From: Prochlorococcus sp. AG-363-O06
Lineage (GTDB): Bacteria > Cyanobacteriota > Cyanobacteriia > PCC-6307 > Cyanobiaceae
Assembly (NCBI GenBank): GCA_003280085.1
Contig: QCFY01000001.1
Location: 62,001 to 126,000 of the forward strand
Direction: 5' to 3'
DNA length: 64,000 nucleotides
Under the pieces are notes generated by a model. It worked only from the letters and a program-made list of their open reading frames with translations. It was not told the DNA's origin and did not search any database. Both the position numbers and the translations under genes were made by a program. Below are positions 8,713-17,794 of this stretch, piece after piece. Every line of letters starts with the position of its first letter. The stretch's first letter is position 1.

Positions 8713-8955
8713 TCACCTGCGGCGCACCTTTTTAAATTCTTGCTGAGCGAGCCAAAAAGTAACCAACGCCAAAACACCCCCCATAAAGATAGGCGCCATC
8801 ATGATTTGAGCAATCCATATCAATCCTGCAAAAAGCATCCAAATAACACAAGCCACATAAGGCAGTATGCAGATCGCGGGGAAAAGCCAATTTTTCCAGC
8901 GACTTTTGATCAATGCATGCTTTATACGTGTTAAGCGTGGAGGGTTCCAACTCAT
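8713..8955 (-). CDS. Small two-helix membrane protein
   Basis: An 80-residue hydrophobic protein with a basic N-terminus (residues 1-22), two predicted membrane segments (about 24-44 and 48-70) and a basic tail QQEFKKVRRR. Its ATG overlaps the stop of the upstream GT4 gene in an ATGA arrangement (8952-8955), implying translational coupling. An overlapping 94-codon frame on the same strand is a shadow. No known family is recognised. Its place suggests a membrane anchor or partner for the neighbouring glycosyltransferase. Confidence 0.72.
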   Translation of the reverse strand: MSWNPPRLTRIKHALIKSRWKNWLFPAICILPYVACVIWMLFAGLIWIAQIMMAPIFMGGVLALVTFWLAQQEFKKVRRR

Positions 8956-10511
8956 AGATGTTTACTTGCGATGTCTTTTTGAAGATTGTTTTTAAGAGCA
9001 GATGGTACAGAAGCAAGCATTAATTGCCACAATTGTAATCGCGCTTTTTTCAAAGCTTCTGGTAAGGCATCAAGAGTCATTGTATGTTCGCTAGAAATTT
9101 TTTCATTGCTTGGATAGCCAGAAAATGCCCTAACAGGATCCAGAGTAAGTGTTGTTTTTTGAGATAAATGCTTTGCCGATGGTGCGGAAGCACGGATTTG
9201 ATCTAATTCCTTAAACAACTCTCTATAAGAAGAAATGACCACTGAAGCTTCGAAGCAAGATGCTGCCCTAATAGATGCAGCTCGTCCCATTGCAGAACGC
9301 AATGCAGGTGAAGCAATAAGTGCCATTAATGAACTAACTGCCTCATCAAAATCGACTTGAACCAATTGCCCCAAAGCACCAGATATAGCTGGGAAGCTTT
9401 GAATAGCAGTGAACTGTTGCCAACCCAATGAAAATGACAAATCAAGGGCAGATTTGCTCCATTTAGTCGGTATTAAGAACCCATCTACCCCATGACGAAC
9501 AAGATCTCGATAACCATCCCAATTACTTGCGAGAACAGGAATGCCAAGACTCATTGCCTCTGCAACAGCCAATCCAAAAGTCTCCTGAATATTGTCTACT
9601 AATGAAATCGCAACATCAGCTGCTACAAGCGCTTTTATCTTTAATGATTCCGAAACAGGATTTTTCCCACCAAGCCTGACAAATCGAATATTCGGACACA
9701 ATTTTCTTAATGATTCCAATGAAGCTTCATTTTCAGCTCCATCATCAGGACCACATTCAATAAACCAAATTTCTTGATTTAACTCATAGGCAGCTTTCTC
9801 CAAAACCCTATAGGTGAACCAAAGGTCAGCCTTAGTTAAATATGAAAGGCGGCCCAACCAAATAACTACAGAAGCATCTAATGGAATATTGATTTCTTGA
9901 CGAGCCTGATTTTTAGTTGGCGCTGCATCCTGCATTTGCCTTACCCCTAAAGGTAAAGGAATGATTGGAAGCTGAGGCTTATGGCTTTGCAGGAAAGAAG
10001 CATTACCTTCACTTCGTCCGATTAATTGTTGTTGACGATCAGCAATCAAATTCTCAACAACATCTCGCCCCGCCGTACTACTGCAAATCAATGCATCCCA
10101 TTCATGAATAGGTTCAGTTACCAGTTCAAATACATGGCCTAAAGCAGCCGGTGTAGACAACGTATGTATTTGCCCAATTAAAGAAAAGGAAGCGGGCCCA
10201 GCTATTTGTCGCCACTGTGCCCATCTACCAATAGAAGGATCAGGAATAAATAAACCACCCCATGGTGCAATCTTTCTTGGATTCAATAAACCTATTGGCT
10301 TCAATGGACCTTTAAAGCCATATTCTCTTAGGGTAGGGAGCAACCCTTCTAACCATTGCGTATTAGCACTGGCCAACGCCATTGGAGTAGTAGATGCAGC
10401 TTCGCACCAATGCCGCATTAAGGTCCCACCCGCCCAACGCCTGCCATTCAGCGGTCCTCCTGCAGGAAGCAAGTCGGAACTTGTAAGAAGTACTGGGAGA
10501 GTGTCTGTCAA
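8952..10511 (-). CDS. GT4 glycosyltransferase, long form
   Basis: A 519-residue GT-B protein. The C-terminal domain has VIWLGRLSYLTKADLW and the donor-binding stretch QETFGLAVAEAMSLGIPVLA, followed by NWDGYRDLVRHGVDGFLIPT. It is a paralog of the protein at 27376-29043, with the same order of motifs and a similar C-terminal extension beyond the catalytic fold. The only usable start is TTG at 10511; the frame upstream holds no ATG before a stop. It is first in the run of four minus-strand genes and overlaps the small membrane-protein gene by four bases. It faces the GT4 gene at 10569 with 57 bases between starts. Substrate unknown. Confidence 0.9.
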   Translation of the reverse strand: MTDTLPVLLTSSDLLPAGGPLNGRRWAGGTLMRHWCEAASTTPMALASANTQWLEGLLPTLREYGFKGPLKPIGLLNPRKIAPWGGLFIPDPSIGRWAQWRQIAGPASFSLIGQIHTLSTPAALGHVFELVTEPIHEWDALICSSTAGRDVVENLIADRQQQLIGRSEGNASFLQSHKPQLPIIPLPLGVRQMQDAAPTKNQARQEINIPLDASVVIWLGRLSYLTKADLWFTYRVLEKAAYELNQEIWFIECGPDDGAENEASLESLRKLCPNIRFVRLGGKNPVSESLKIKALVAADVAISLVDNIQETFGLAVAEAMSLGIPVLASNWDGYRDLVRHGVDGFLIPTKWSKSALDLSFSLGWQQFTAIQSFPAISGALGQLVQVDFDEAVSSLMALIASPALRSAMGRAASIRAASCFEASVVISSYRELFKELDQIRASAPSAKHLSQKTTLTLDPVRAFSGYPSNEKISSEHTMTLDALPEALKKARLQLWQLMLASVPSALKNNLQKDIASKHL

Positions 10512-10568
10512 GCTAAGTGTGATGGGAGTGCTCCAAGCCTATGAAGTCAGCAGAGCTTCAGTGAAGCC

Positions 10569-11750
10569 ATGAAAGTTCTTTTGATTACAAACCTTTATCC
10601 ACCTCAGGAATTAGGTGGTTATGGGAGATGTATGGCTGATTATGCATGGGGTTTACTTCAAAAAGGACATTATGTTGAAGTTATAAGTAGTGATGCAAAA
10701 TATCTAGGCAACTCTGGACATGGCCCAAACGGAGAAAAAGTTCATAGAATACTCACTCTTAAAGGTAGTTTCGAAAGGGGAGTAGAAATATGGAGTGACA
10801 AAGAAAAGTGTAAGCTTGCCGATGAAAATAATAGGAAAGTATGCAATTGGTTAATCAACAAAGAAAGCTGGGATAGCATACTCATAGGAAACATAGATTT
10901 AATTAGCATAGATATTCTTTCTTTATTACTAAAAAAAGGTTTACCAACTGTGCATCATATAGGCTTTGTAGCGCCACCATACCCTCCACATTACTATCCA
11001 AGGGAAGGGAATTATAAGCTTGTTTGTGCTAGCAATGCAGTAAAAAAATCATTAATATCGGAAGGCTTACCAGTTTCAGACTCAGAAGTTATTTATCCAG
11101 CAATCCGAGAAGATTTATTCGGCATAAAAGGAACCAATCGAGAACTCCCAGAGCCTCTAAATAATAGAAAATTAGATGAAGAGTTAGGGACAAGGAGACT
11201 ACCAATAAGAATAGGCTTTGCAGGACTTCTGATGGGCAGTAAAGGTGTTCATAATGTTGTGGAAGCAATGTGCATCTTGAAAAATAAAGGAATAGAAGTT
11301 ACTGGTTATTTAGCTGGTGATTCATTCCAAGTTGGCTATAAAGAAGCTTTAGAGAATATACTTATAAATAATGGACTAAATCACACAGTTAAGTTCGTAG
11401 GAAGACTTACAAGAAGTCAACTTGCAAGATTTTATGTATTACATCATATAGTAGTTTTCCCGTCGATATATCCTGAAGCATTTGGGATTGTTGCTGCAGA
11501 AGCAATGGCCAGCGGAATAACACTTGTAAGTAGCGGAGTAGGAGGAGCATCGGAGGCATTCGTGGATGGCTTTTCAGGCCTAAAATTCAAACCTGGTGAC
11601 TCAGAAGACTTAAGTAATGTCATCTGTAATATCATGAAGGAGCCTCAAAAACTAATCGATATTTCTTGTCAAGGCCAAAAATATTGCCTCGAGAACTTTA
11701 GCTCAAGTGTATATACGAGTAAATTAGAAAAGTTACTCGCAAAAGAATAA
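10569..11750 (+). CDS. GT4 glycosyltransferase
   Basis: A 393-residue GT-B enzyme starting MKVLLITNLYPPQELGGYGR, the classic GT4 N-terminus with a glycine-rich loop. The donor-site motif is PEAFGIVAAEAMASGITLVSS (split around residues 300-320), where the two glutamates contact the nucleotide sugar. ATG start; the length is normal for the family. Divergent from the TTG-started GT4 gene to its left. The next gene on the same strand is a GT10 enzyme about 140 bases on. Likely retaining; sugar unknown. Confidence 0.92.
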   Translation: MKVLLITNLYPPQELGGYGRCMADYAWGLLQKGHYVEVISSDAKYLGNSGHGPNGEKVHRILTLKGSFERGVEIWSDKEKCKLADENNRKVCNWLINKESWDSILIGNIDLISIDILSLLLKKGLPTVHHIGFVAPPYPPHYYPREGNYKLVCASNAVKKSLISEGLPVSDSEVIYPAIREDLFGIKGTNRELPEPLNNRKLDEELGTRRLPIRIGFAGLLMGSKGVHNVVEAMCILKNKGIEVTGYLAGDSFQVGYKEALENILINNGLNHTVKFVGRLTRSQLARFYVLHHIVVFPSIYPEAFGIVAAEAMASGITLVSSGVGGASEAFVDGFSGLKFKPGDSEDLSNVICNIMKEPQKLIDISCQGQKYCLENFSSSVYTSKLEKLLAKE

Positions 11751-11890
11751 ATTAGAACAAATCAAAAATTGATAAAAAGATGTAAATGGATATAAACGGA
11801 GCTTGCATTCAAACAATTCTACAATAAAAATCGATCATAGCTTATAATTTGATTCGAAACTCTATTAAAAAAATATCATCTGACAGGAAA

Positions 11891-12787
11891 ATGAAAATAG
11901 CCTTGCAAAACACGAGCTGGGGGGAAATTTCAATCCTAAGGCAAACTTCACAATATTCAGGACTAGTAAAGAATGGAAGTTATCTTATTAACAAAAGCCA
12001 ATTCCAAGTAGCAGATTATGGGATGATAAATAATATAGATTCAGATTTTCCCGAAATTAAAAAGGAAAGAAGAGTATTTATTTATATGGAGAACCCAATT
12101 ATATGGATCCCTGATAAAGAACTAATTGCTAATTGTGGATACTTTATATCACCATTTGATCTTTCAAGTCAATTACCCAAACACGTAAAGTTTATAAGAA
12201 GTCAACCTTGTGTACCTTGGTTTTATGGTATTGATTTTTGTACCAATAGTGGCCTTATACATAAACCTTTGCGCTCAAAAATTGAACTTGATAGAATTGA
12301 AAGCTTAGAGCCTCCCAGGAAAAGTAAATTGCTATCAATAATTGCAAGTGGGAAAGCAGGAACTCCAGGCCATGCCTGGAGGCATGAAATAGCGAATAAT
12401 GTTAAAAATTATTTTGGAGATAATGTCGATATTTTTGGATTTGGGCATAAGCCAATTCCAGACAAAAGAATAGCTATTGATCCATATTATTTCTCAATTG
12501 TTATTGAAAATATCGAAGAAGATTTTTATATTACAGAGAAAATAGCTGATGCTTTGATTGGCTGGTCAATGCCAATATATGCAGGGGGGAAAAAGGTTAA
12601 TGACTTATTAGAAAGAGAAGTGCCTAATATAAAATTTGGCTGCTCAGTGGAAGAGGCGATATTGGCCATCAAAGCAGCTATTTCTATAGGAGTCCCCCCT
12701 CATCATGAATTAAAGAAAATGCGAGACAATGCTATTGACCGGCTAAATCTCTTTACAGAGATGCCCAGGATCCTTAATAGCCAATAA
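11891..12787 (+). CDS. GT10 family glycosyltransferase (alpha-1,3/4-fucosyltransferase type)
   Basis: A 298-residue protein when started at the ATG at 11891, which follows a purine-rich aggaaa; an in-frame TTG at 11849 would add 14 residues and lacks such a site. Residues 199-222 hold the GT10 donor-binding signature FSIVIEN...EDFYITEKIADAL, followed by PIYAGG. GT10 enzymes usually transfer fucose from GDP-fucose to GlcNAc or glucose, but bacterial members vary. No GDP-fucose synthesis genes (gmd, fcl) are in this window. It precedes rfbG and rfbH on the same strand, so a different deoxysugar donor cannot be excluded. Confidence 0.85.
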   Translation: MKIALQNTSWGEISILRQTSQYSGLVKNGSYLINKSQFQVADYGMINNIDSDFPEIKKERRVFIYMENPIIWIPDKELIANCGYFISPFDLSSQLPKHVKFIRSQPCVPWFYGIDFCTNSGLIHKPLRSKIELDRIESLEPPRKSKLLSIIASGKAGTPGHAWRHEIANNVKNYFGDNVDIFGFGHKPIPDKRIAIDPYYFSIVIENIEEDFYITEKIADALIGWSMPIYAGGKKVNDLLEREVPNIKFGCSVEEAILAIKAAISIGVPPHHELKKMRDNAIDRLNLFTEMPRILNSQ

Positions 12788-12914
12788 AAATTTTTAATTG
12801 AATTTAGTTTCTTTTAACGTCCAAATCAGGAGAAATTTGATTGATGAATGACTTATAATGGGTAGAGTAGCTTGAAATGGTTTAGGGATTTATTTACTTC
12901 CTTGAGACTGTTAA

Positions 12915-12961
12915 TTCGCATAAGCGAAATAGTGCTAAGGAATCTAATCATATGATTCCTT
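12915..12961 (+). promoter_or_regulatory. Two adjacent hairpins upstream of rfbG
   Basis: Within the 216-base gap between the GT10 gene and rfbG there is ttcgc-ataa-gcgaa (12915-12928) and then aaggaatc (12937-12944) with its perfect complement gattcctt (12954-12961). No U-run follows either, so they are not clear terminators. They could be 3'-end structures of the GT10 mRNA or part of the rfbG leader. Confidence 0.35.
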
Positions 12962-13003
12962 CTACTAACAAGCCAAAGTTGTGCATCAAGATTCATTAGA
13001 GCC

Positions 13004-14101
13004 ATGCATTTAACAGCCCATAATTTTTGGAAAAGTAAAAGAGTTCTTATAACTGGACATACAGGCTTTAAAGGCTCATGGCTATCTATATGGCTAAAAG
13101 AGTTAGGTGCAGAAATATGCGGTTATTCCCTAGAGGATTACACCAAAGAAATGCTATTTAATAAAATAAAAAATCGCCTTATTAAAGATAAGGTGGATGG
13201 TCTTAGCTTTTCTCATAAGATTGGAGATATAAATGATTTCTCTAATCTTAGCAGTGTAGTTGAGAATTATCAGCCCCAATTTGTATTCCACCTTGCTGCA
13301 CAGTCACTAGTTAAAAGAGGGTATGAAAAACCCATCTTAACTTGGGAAACGAATACAGTTGGTACAATAAAATTATTAGAATCTCTAAAGTCTTTGCGAG
13401 AAAGGTGTATTGTAATAGTTATAACAACTGATAAGGTTTATGATAACAAGGAATGGGCCTATGCTTATAGAGAGATTGACCAGTTGGGAGGGAAAGACCC
13501 ATATAGTGGAAGCAAAGCAGCCGCTGAATTAGCAGTAAAAAGCTGGCGAGATAGTTTTTGTGGAGATAAAAAACACCAAACTAAGTTTCTGAAAGTTGTT
13601 AGCGCTCGGGCAGGTAATGTAATTGGAGGAGGCGACTTTGCTGAGGACAGAATTGTACCAGATGCAATCAAGGCAATTGAATTAAAGGGAAAGTTAAAAA
13701 TAAGGAATCCAAAATCAACGCGACCCTGGCAGCATGTGCTGGAACCCTTAAATGGTTATTTAATGCTAGCGGAGAAGTTATATAGAGAAGATGATTTTTA
13801 TGGCAAAAGTTTTAATTTCGGACCTAGTTCGGATAATGAAAGATATGTCTTAGACTTAATTAAAGCTATATATAGTCATTGGGAAGGTTCATGGGAAGTC
13901 TATGACTCATCAGCCGAGCCACAAGAGTCAAGATTACTCAAGCTGGATTCAAGCAAAGCATTTGAAGAACTTGGATGGAAAGCTAAATGGGACTTCAAAA
14001 CTACTGTTAAAAAAACGGTTGAATGGTATAAAGATATCGCCAATGGTCAAGATCCATATGAAAGGACCCTGAAAGATGTGTGCTCATACAAAGCAGAGTA
14101 A
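13004..14101 (+). CDS. rfbG: CDP-glucose 4,6-dehydratase
   Basis: A 365-residue extended short-chain dehydrogenase. The NAD-binding GHTGFKGSW loop lies at about residues 18-26, and ITTDKVYDNKEW with YREIDQLGGKDPYSGSK gives the active-site Tyr/Lys pair (YxxxK). These are hallmark sequences of RfbG/DdhB. It converts CDP-D-glucose to CDP-4-dehydro-6-deoxy-D-glucose, the first committed step to CDP-3,6-dideoxyhexoses. rfbH follows 33 bases later. The enzyme that makes CDP-glucose (RfbF) is not in this window and must lie elsewhere, or the pathway differs. Confidence 0.93.
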   Translation: MHLTAHNFWKSKRVLITGHTGFKGSWLSIWLKELGAEICGYSLEDYTKEMLFNKIKNRLIKDKVDGLSFSHKIGDINDFSNLSSVVENYQPQFVFHLAAQSLVKRGYEKPILTWETNTVGTIKLLESLKSLRERCIVIVITTDKVYDNKEWAYAYREIDQLGGKDPYSGSKAAAELAVKSWRDSFCGDKKHQTKFLKVVSARAGNVIGGGDFAEDRIVPDAIKAIELKGKLKIRNPKSTRPWQHVLEPLNGYLMLAEKLYREDDFYGKSFNFGPSSDNERYVLDLIKAIYSHWEGSWEVYDSSAEPQESRLLKLDSSKAFEELGWKAKWDFKTTVKKTVEWYKDIANGQDPYERTLKDVCSYKAE

Positions 14102-14134
14102 ACTAAAGTTTAAACATATGTCGAATACCAAACT

Positions 14135-15646
14135 ATGAATAATAATCCCAGTGAAATAAAAGCCAAAATACTCGAATTAACAAGGCAATATTCACATCTT
14201 ACTCACTCGCAATACAGAGCAGGGAATGACCTATTAAGAAAAAAATGGGTTAAAGGCAATCCAATCCCATATGCTGGAAGAGTTTTCGATGAAGATGAAG
14301 TTGAAGCCGCAGTTAGTGCAACGCTTGATTTTTGGTTGACACTTGGGAAAGAAGGAGTTTGTATGGAAAAAGAGTTGGAAAAGTTTCTTGGTATTAGCAA
14401 TTCGTTATTAGTTAATTCAGGATCTTCTGCCAATTTAATAGCTATAAGTTGTCTAACCTCCAACAAGTTAGATGATAAAAAAAGAATAAAAAAGGGCGAC
14501 GAGATTATCACAGTTGCCTGCGGTTTCCCAACAACAGTAGCTCCAATCATTCAAATTGGCGCAATACCAGTATTTATAGATGCTAATCCAATTACTGGCA
14601 ATCCTAATTGTAGCGAGCTAGAAAATGCATTTAATGAAGGCAAAACAAAAGCCGTAATGATGGCCCACGCACTTGGGAATCCATTTGATTTATATAGTGT
14701 TCTATATTTTTGTAAGAAACATAATCTTTGGTTAATAGAAGATAATTGTGATGCTCTTGGCTGTGCATATTCAATGCCAAAGAGCAAAGCTGCTGACTTA
14801 GGAATACATGAAAACAGTCCAGGATTATCAGATGGTTTAGATAAAGTAATTAGATGGACTGGAACATGGGGTGATATAAGTACCCAAAGTTTTTATCCTC
14901 CACATCACATCACCATGGGAGAAGGAGGTGCTGTAAATATAATTAGAGATAAAAAGCTCAAAAAAATAGCAGAGAGCTTTAGAGACTGGGGGCGGGATTG
15001 CTGGTGCCCAAGTGGGACAGATAACACTTGTGGCAAAAGATTTAATTGGAAGTTAGGCGAACTTGAATATGGTTACGATCATAAGTATACATATAGCCAT
15101 CTTGGTTATAATTTAAAACCTTTAGACATACAAGCTGCTATTGGCTGCATACAAATAAGAAAGCTGGAGTATTTTATACAAGCAAGAAAACATAATTGGA
15201 ATATTCTTAGAGAGAAATTGAATGACCTAAATCAATTTTTTGAATTCTGCTTGCCTACTCATGCTACTAATTGGACAAAAGAAAAAGGTTTTGAATGGGA
15301 TGATAGTGGTTGCAAATCAATCTGTTCTTGGTTTGGTTTCAAATTAACAGTCAAGGATAATGCACCTTTCAGCCGAACCGAACTAGCGGAAGTCTTAGAC
15401 AAAAATAAAATTGGCAACCGAATGATGTTTGGAGGAAACCTAATTAAGCAACCGGCATTTGTTAACTTACAAAAGGAAGCGCCTGGAAGTTTTAGAGTGG
15501 TTTCAGAGTTAAAAGGTTCAGATTCAATTATGATGAATACATTATTTCTAGGTACCTACCCTGGATTAACATCTGAAATGATTGATTTCGAGGTGGACAC
15601 AATCAAGCAATTTGTTGAACAGAAATTAAATGAAAATAGTATTTAG
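14135..15646 (+). CDS. rfbH: CDP-4-dehydro-6-deoxyglucose 3-dehydratase (E1), DegT/StrS family
   Basis: A 503-residue PMP-dependent enzyme of the sugar aminotransferase fold. The PLP-binding lysine is replaced by histidine in SFYPPHHITMGEGG (His257). Clustered cysteines at 289, 291 and 299 (RDCWCPSGTDNTCGKRF) match the iron-sulphur feature special to RfbH/AscC E1 dehydrases. It removes the C3 hydroxyl of CDP-4-dehydro-6-deoxyglucose; the family needs a reductase partner (E3), which I do not see here. It forms a pair with rfbG. Products downstream could be paratose, abequose, ascarylose or a branched sugar. Confidence 0.92.
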   Translation: MNNNPSEIKAKILELTRQYSHLTHSQYRAGNDLLRKKWVKGNPIPYAGRVFDEDEVEAAVSATLDFWLTLGKEGVCMEKELEKFLGISNSLLVNSGSSANLIAISCLTSNKLDDKKRIKKGDEIITVACGFPTTVAPIIQIGAIPVFIDANPITGNPNCSELENAFNEGKTKAVMMAHALGNPFDLYSVLYFCKKHNLWLIEDNCDALGCAYSMPKSKAADLGIHENSPGLSDGLDKVIRWTGTWGDISTQSFYPPHHITMGEGGAVNIIRDKKLKKIAESFRDWGRDCWCPSGTDNTCGKRFNWKLGELEYGYDHKYTYSHLGYNLKPLDIQAAIGCIQIRKLEYFIQARKHNWNILREKLNDLNQFFEFCLPTHATNWTKEKGFEWDDSGCKSICSWFGFKLTVKDNAPFSRTELAEVLDKNKIGNRMMFGGNLIKQPAFVNLQKEAPGSFRVVSELKGSDSIMMNTLFLGTYPGLTSEMIDFEVDTIKQFVEQKLNENSI

Positions 15647-15836
15647 CCAGATTAATAAGCTGAAGTTGCAAGAAAATTATAATAGAAACAAATCAGGTTA
15701 ATTAAATAGAAGAAACAATTAATCCATAGATTTACCTCTACTCAAGAATCTATCTTAAATCTATATATTCTATATATATAATAAAATTTTGATTACTTCT
15801 ATATTTCAGCCATAGGTTTTATCCATCTTGCTCTGG

Positions 15837-16718
15837 CTATAAAGTCAAAGTAGAAAAATCTAAAGCTTTATACCAATCATACAATTCTGATATTCCCTGA
15901 TAAAGTTTGGTTTTTTGAATAGAACCTATTTCTTGCCTTAAGCGATCTGAAGAGCCAGAGTATTGGTAATCACAAGGAGTGTTATCTACTAAAATAACTT
16001 TACTTCTATCAATTCCAATAACATCAGCGATAGTATTCATAATAACCTTAAATTTGATTGTCGTGCCAGTACAAAGATTATAAGTATTGAACATTGGCTT
16101 TTCTAAAGTAATAAATCTTTCTAAAGAGTCTAAGAAATCAGAGACATATAAGAAATCAAAGGAAATATCTCTTTGGTATAGTAGAGAAAGGCCATTTAAA
16201 TGTCTAACTATGTTATTAGATATTAATCTTCTTGTGAAATCTTCATACTTACCATATACACCAAACAAACGAAGATTATATATATTGGAACAATTAGAGT
16301 GCATGTGCAGCCTTGAAATAGAATATTTAGAAAGGTTATATTCATCATCATGATTCTCAATTACTGGAGCAGAAAAATTATCCATAAAATATTCCTCCCT
16401 CATCAAAGGCTTATAATTTTGTTTCAAATACTCTACTCCTGAGCCAAGCATTACGATTCTTTCTACATAAGAGGAGCATTGCTCCAAAGCAAAATACATC
16501 CTCAGATTTTCTTCGAGATTTGTATATGAAACAGCAGCATGAATAATATAGTCAGGTTTAATTTCTTTTACATACGAAGTCAACGCATCGGCATTTGTCC
16601 AATCTAATTGCGTTCTTTCGATTGGATAAACTTTATAGTCAGGTGAAACATCATGAAAGTATTCAACTAAATTCCTACCTAAAAAACCGTTAGAACCTGA
16701 CACTATTATTTTCTTCAT
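15837..16718 (-). CDS. NAD(P)-dependent sugar epimerase/dehydratase-type SDR
   Basis: A 293-residue extended SDR. The cofactor loop GSNGFLGRN is at residues 8-16, and a YNLSK active-site pair falls near the middle. It reads towards rfbH, with a 190-base AT-rich gap between the two stop codons. SDRs of this size next to rfbG-rfbH commonly reduce the 4-keto group of the CDP-3,6-dideoxy sugar (abequose or paratose synthase type), so that role is the best guess. Sequence alone does not separate reductase from epimerase. Confidence 0.8.
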   Translation of the reverse strand: MKKIIVSGSNGFLGRNLVEYFHDVSPDYKVYPIERTQLDWTNADALTSYVKEIKPDYIIHAAVSYTNLEENLRMYFALEQCSSYVERIVMLGSGVEYLKQNYKPLMREEYFMDNFSAPVIENHDDEYNLSKYSISRLHMHSNCSNIYNLRLFGVYGKYEDFTRRLISNNIVRHLNGLSLLYQRDISFDFLYVSDFLDSLERFITLEKPMFNTYNLCTGTTIKFKVIMNTIADVIGIDRSKVILVDNTPCDYQYSGSSDRLRQEIGSIQKTKLYQGISELYDWYKALDFSTLTL

Positions 16719-16858
16719 ACTAAGAAACTGAATATGATTTTATACAAGGATTATAAATCTATAGCTGATCGCTTTCAAGCTCGACCTAATGAGCAGCCAT
16801 AAATAGAAAGGCGTTCAGAAAAATCAATAATATATTTGTACATTCTTTTCTAAGCAAG

Positions 16859-17734
16859 TTAAGCAGTCTTATGGACTTCTCCACTAGATACTTCGAATTT
16901 ATGAGATAAATGATCATAAGCTATCTCATCTAGAATGAATAACCCATTTTTACGTAGCATAGAAACCCAATATAAAAGTGGGGCATCTCCAAATCTATAT
17001 CTATGTATAACACCAGAATTATTAATCAATTTCGCAAAAATGTTAAATTCTTTTGAGCTAATTAATCTATCTATATTGTATAGGGTTAGGTTACTATAAA
17101 GCATTGGTGAGTTTTCATGATAGGCATCATTCCATGAATCCTGAAAGGAAAGCTTTGTTAACTCAAGAAATTTAGGTAGGCGCTGATTAGTAATTTCATG
17201 AGATTCTTCAAATCTAGATGGTGTTGCTAAAAGGAATTCCTTGTTATCTAACAGGCAATTTAATTGATCTAATGAGCTCTTTATAAGGCAATCCTCGTCA
17301 ATTCTAAATGCATAATTAAACCCAAGTTGATGCATTTGAAAAATACATGCAATAGCATAGTAATGACACATATTTCTATAGCCAGAAGGCCACCCTTTAA
17401 TTGCACCAATTTCAAATCGATAACCCTTAACTTGAAATGAATTTCTAGGCCCAATTGCTATTTCGAAAGGATTGACATCATTCCATCCAGTATATAAATC
17501 TTTAATATCAATATATTTAATATCTAAATTAGATACTCTATTAATCTCAATTTGATGAGAAATCAAAATATTTCCTTCATGGGCTAAAAGGAATTGGATA
17601 TCAAAGTATTTTTCTATGCTAGATATCTGTTTAGCAATTGCGAGATTACGGTGAATCAACACAAGATAATCATTTAATTCATAATACCCTCTTGTAAGAG
17701 AAAATATTGCAAGTTTAGGTTTTTGCCAATCCAT
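16859..17734 (-). CDS. GT15-like (Kre2/Mnt1-type) glycosyltransferase
   Basis: A 291-residue protein whose motifs fall in the order known from fungal alpha-1,2-mannosyltransferases: SGYRNMCHYYA at 117-127, YAFRIDED at 141-148 (acidic metal site) and HRYRFGDAP at 244-252. The length is a bare catalytic domain without the N-terminal membrane anchor of the yeast enzymes. GT15 enzymes transfer mannose from GDP-mannose; whether this donor applies is unknown. It lies 60 bases after the TTG-started GT4 gene, on the same strand. The assignment rests on motif order and I hold it with moderate confidence. Confidence 0.7.
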   Translation of the reverse strand: MDWQKPKLAIFSLTRGYYELNDYLVLIHRNLAIAKQISSIEKYFDIQFLLAHEGNILISHQIEINRVSNLDIKYIDIKDLYTGWNDVNPFEIAIGPRNSFQVKGYRFEIGAIKGWPSGYRNMCHYYAIACIFQMHQLGFNYAFRIDEDCLIKSSLDQLNCLLDNKEFLLATPSRFEESHEITNQRLPKFLELTKLSFQDSWNDAYHENSPMLYSNLTLYNIDRLISSKEFNIFAKLINNSGVIHRYRFGDAPLLYWVSMLRKNGLFILDEIAYDHLSHKFEVSSGEVHKTA

Positions 17735-17794
17735 AATTATAGAAAAATTCTTAATCGTTGCATTTTAAATTGAGGGTTGTACAAAAATTATAAA

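Noticed and set aside
8732-9016. 94-codon minus-strand frame
   Set aside because: It overlaps the 80-residue membrane-protein gene and the GT4 gene out of frame and has no membrane or domain pattern.
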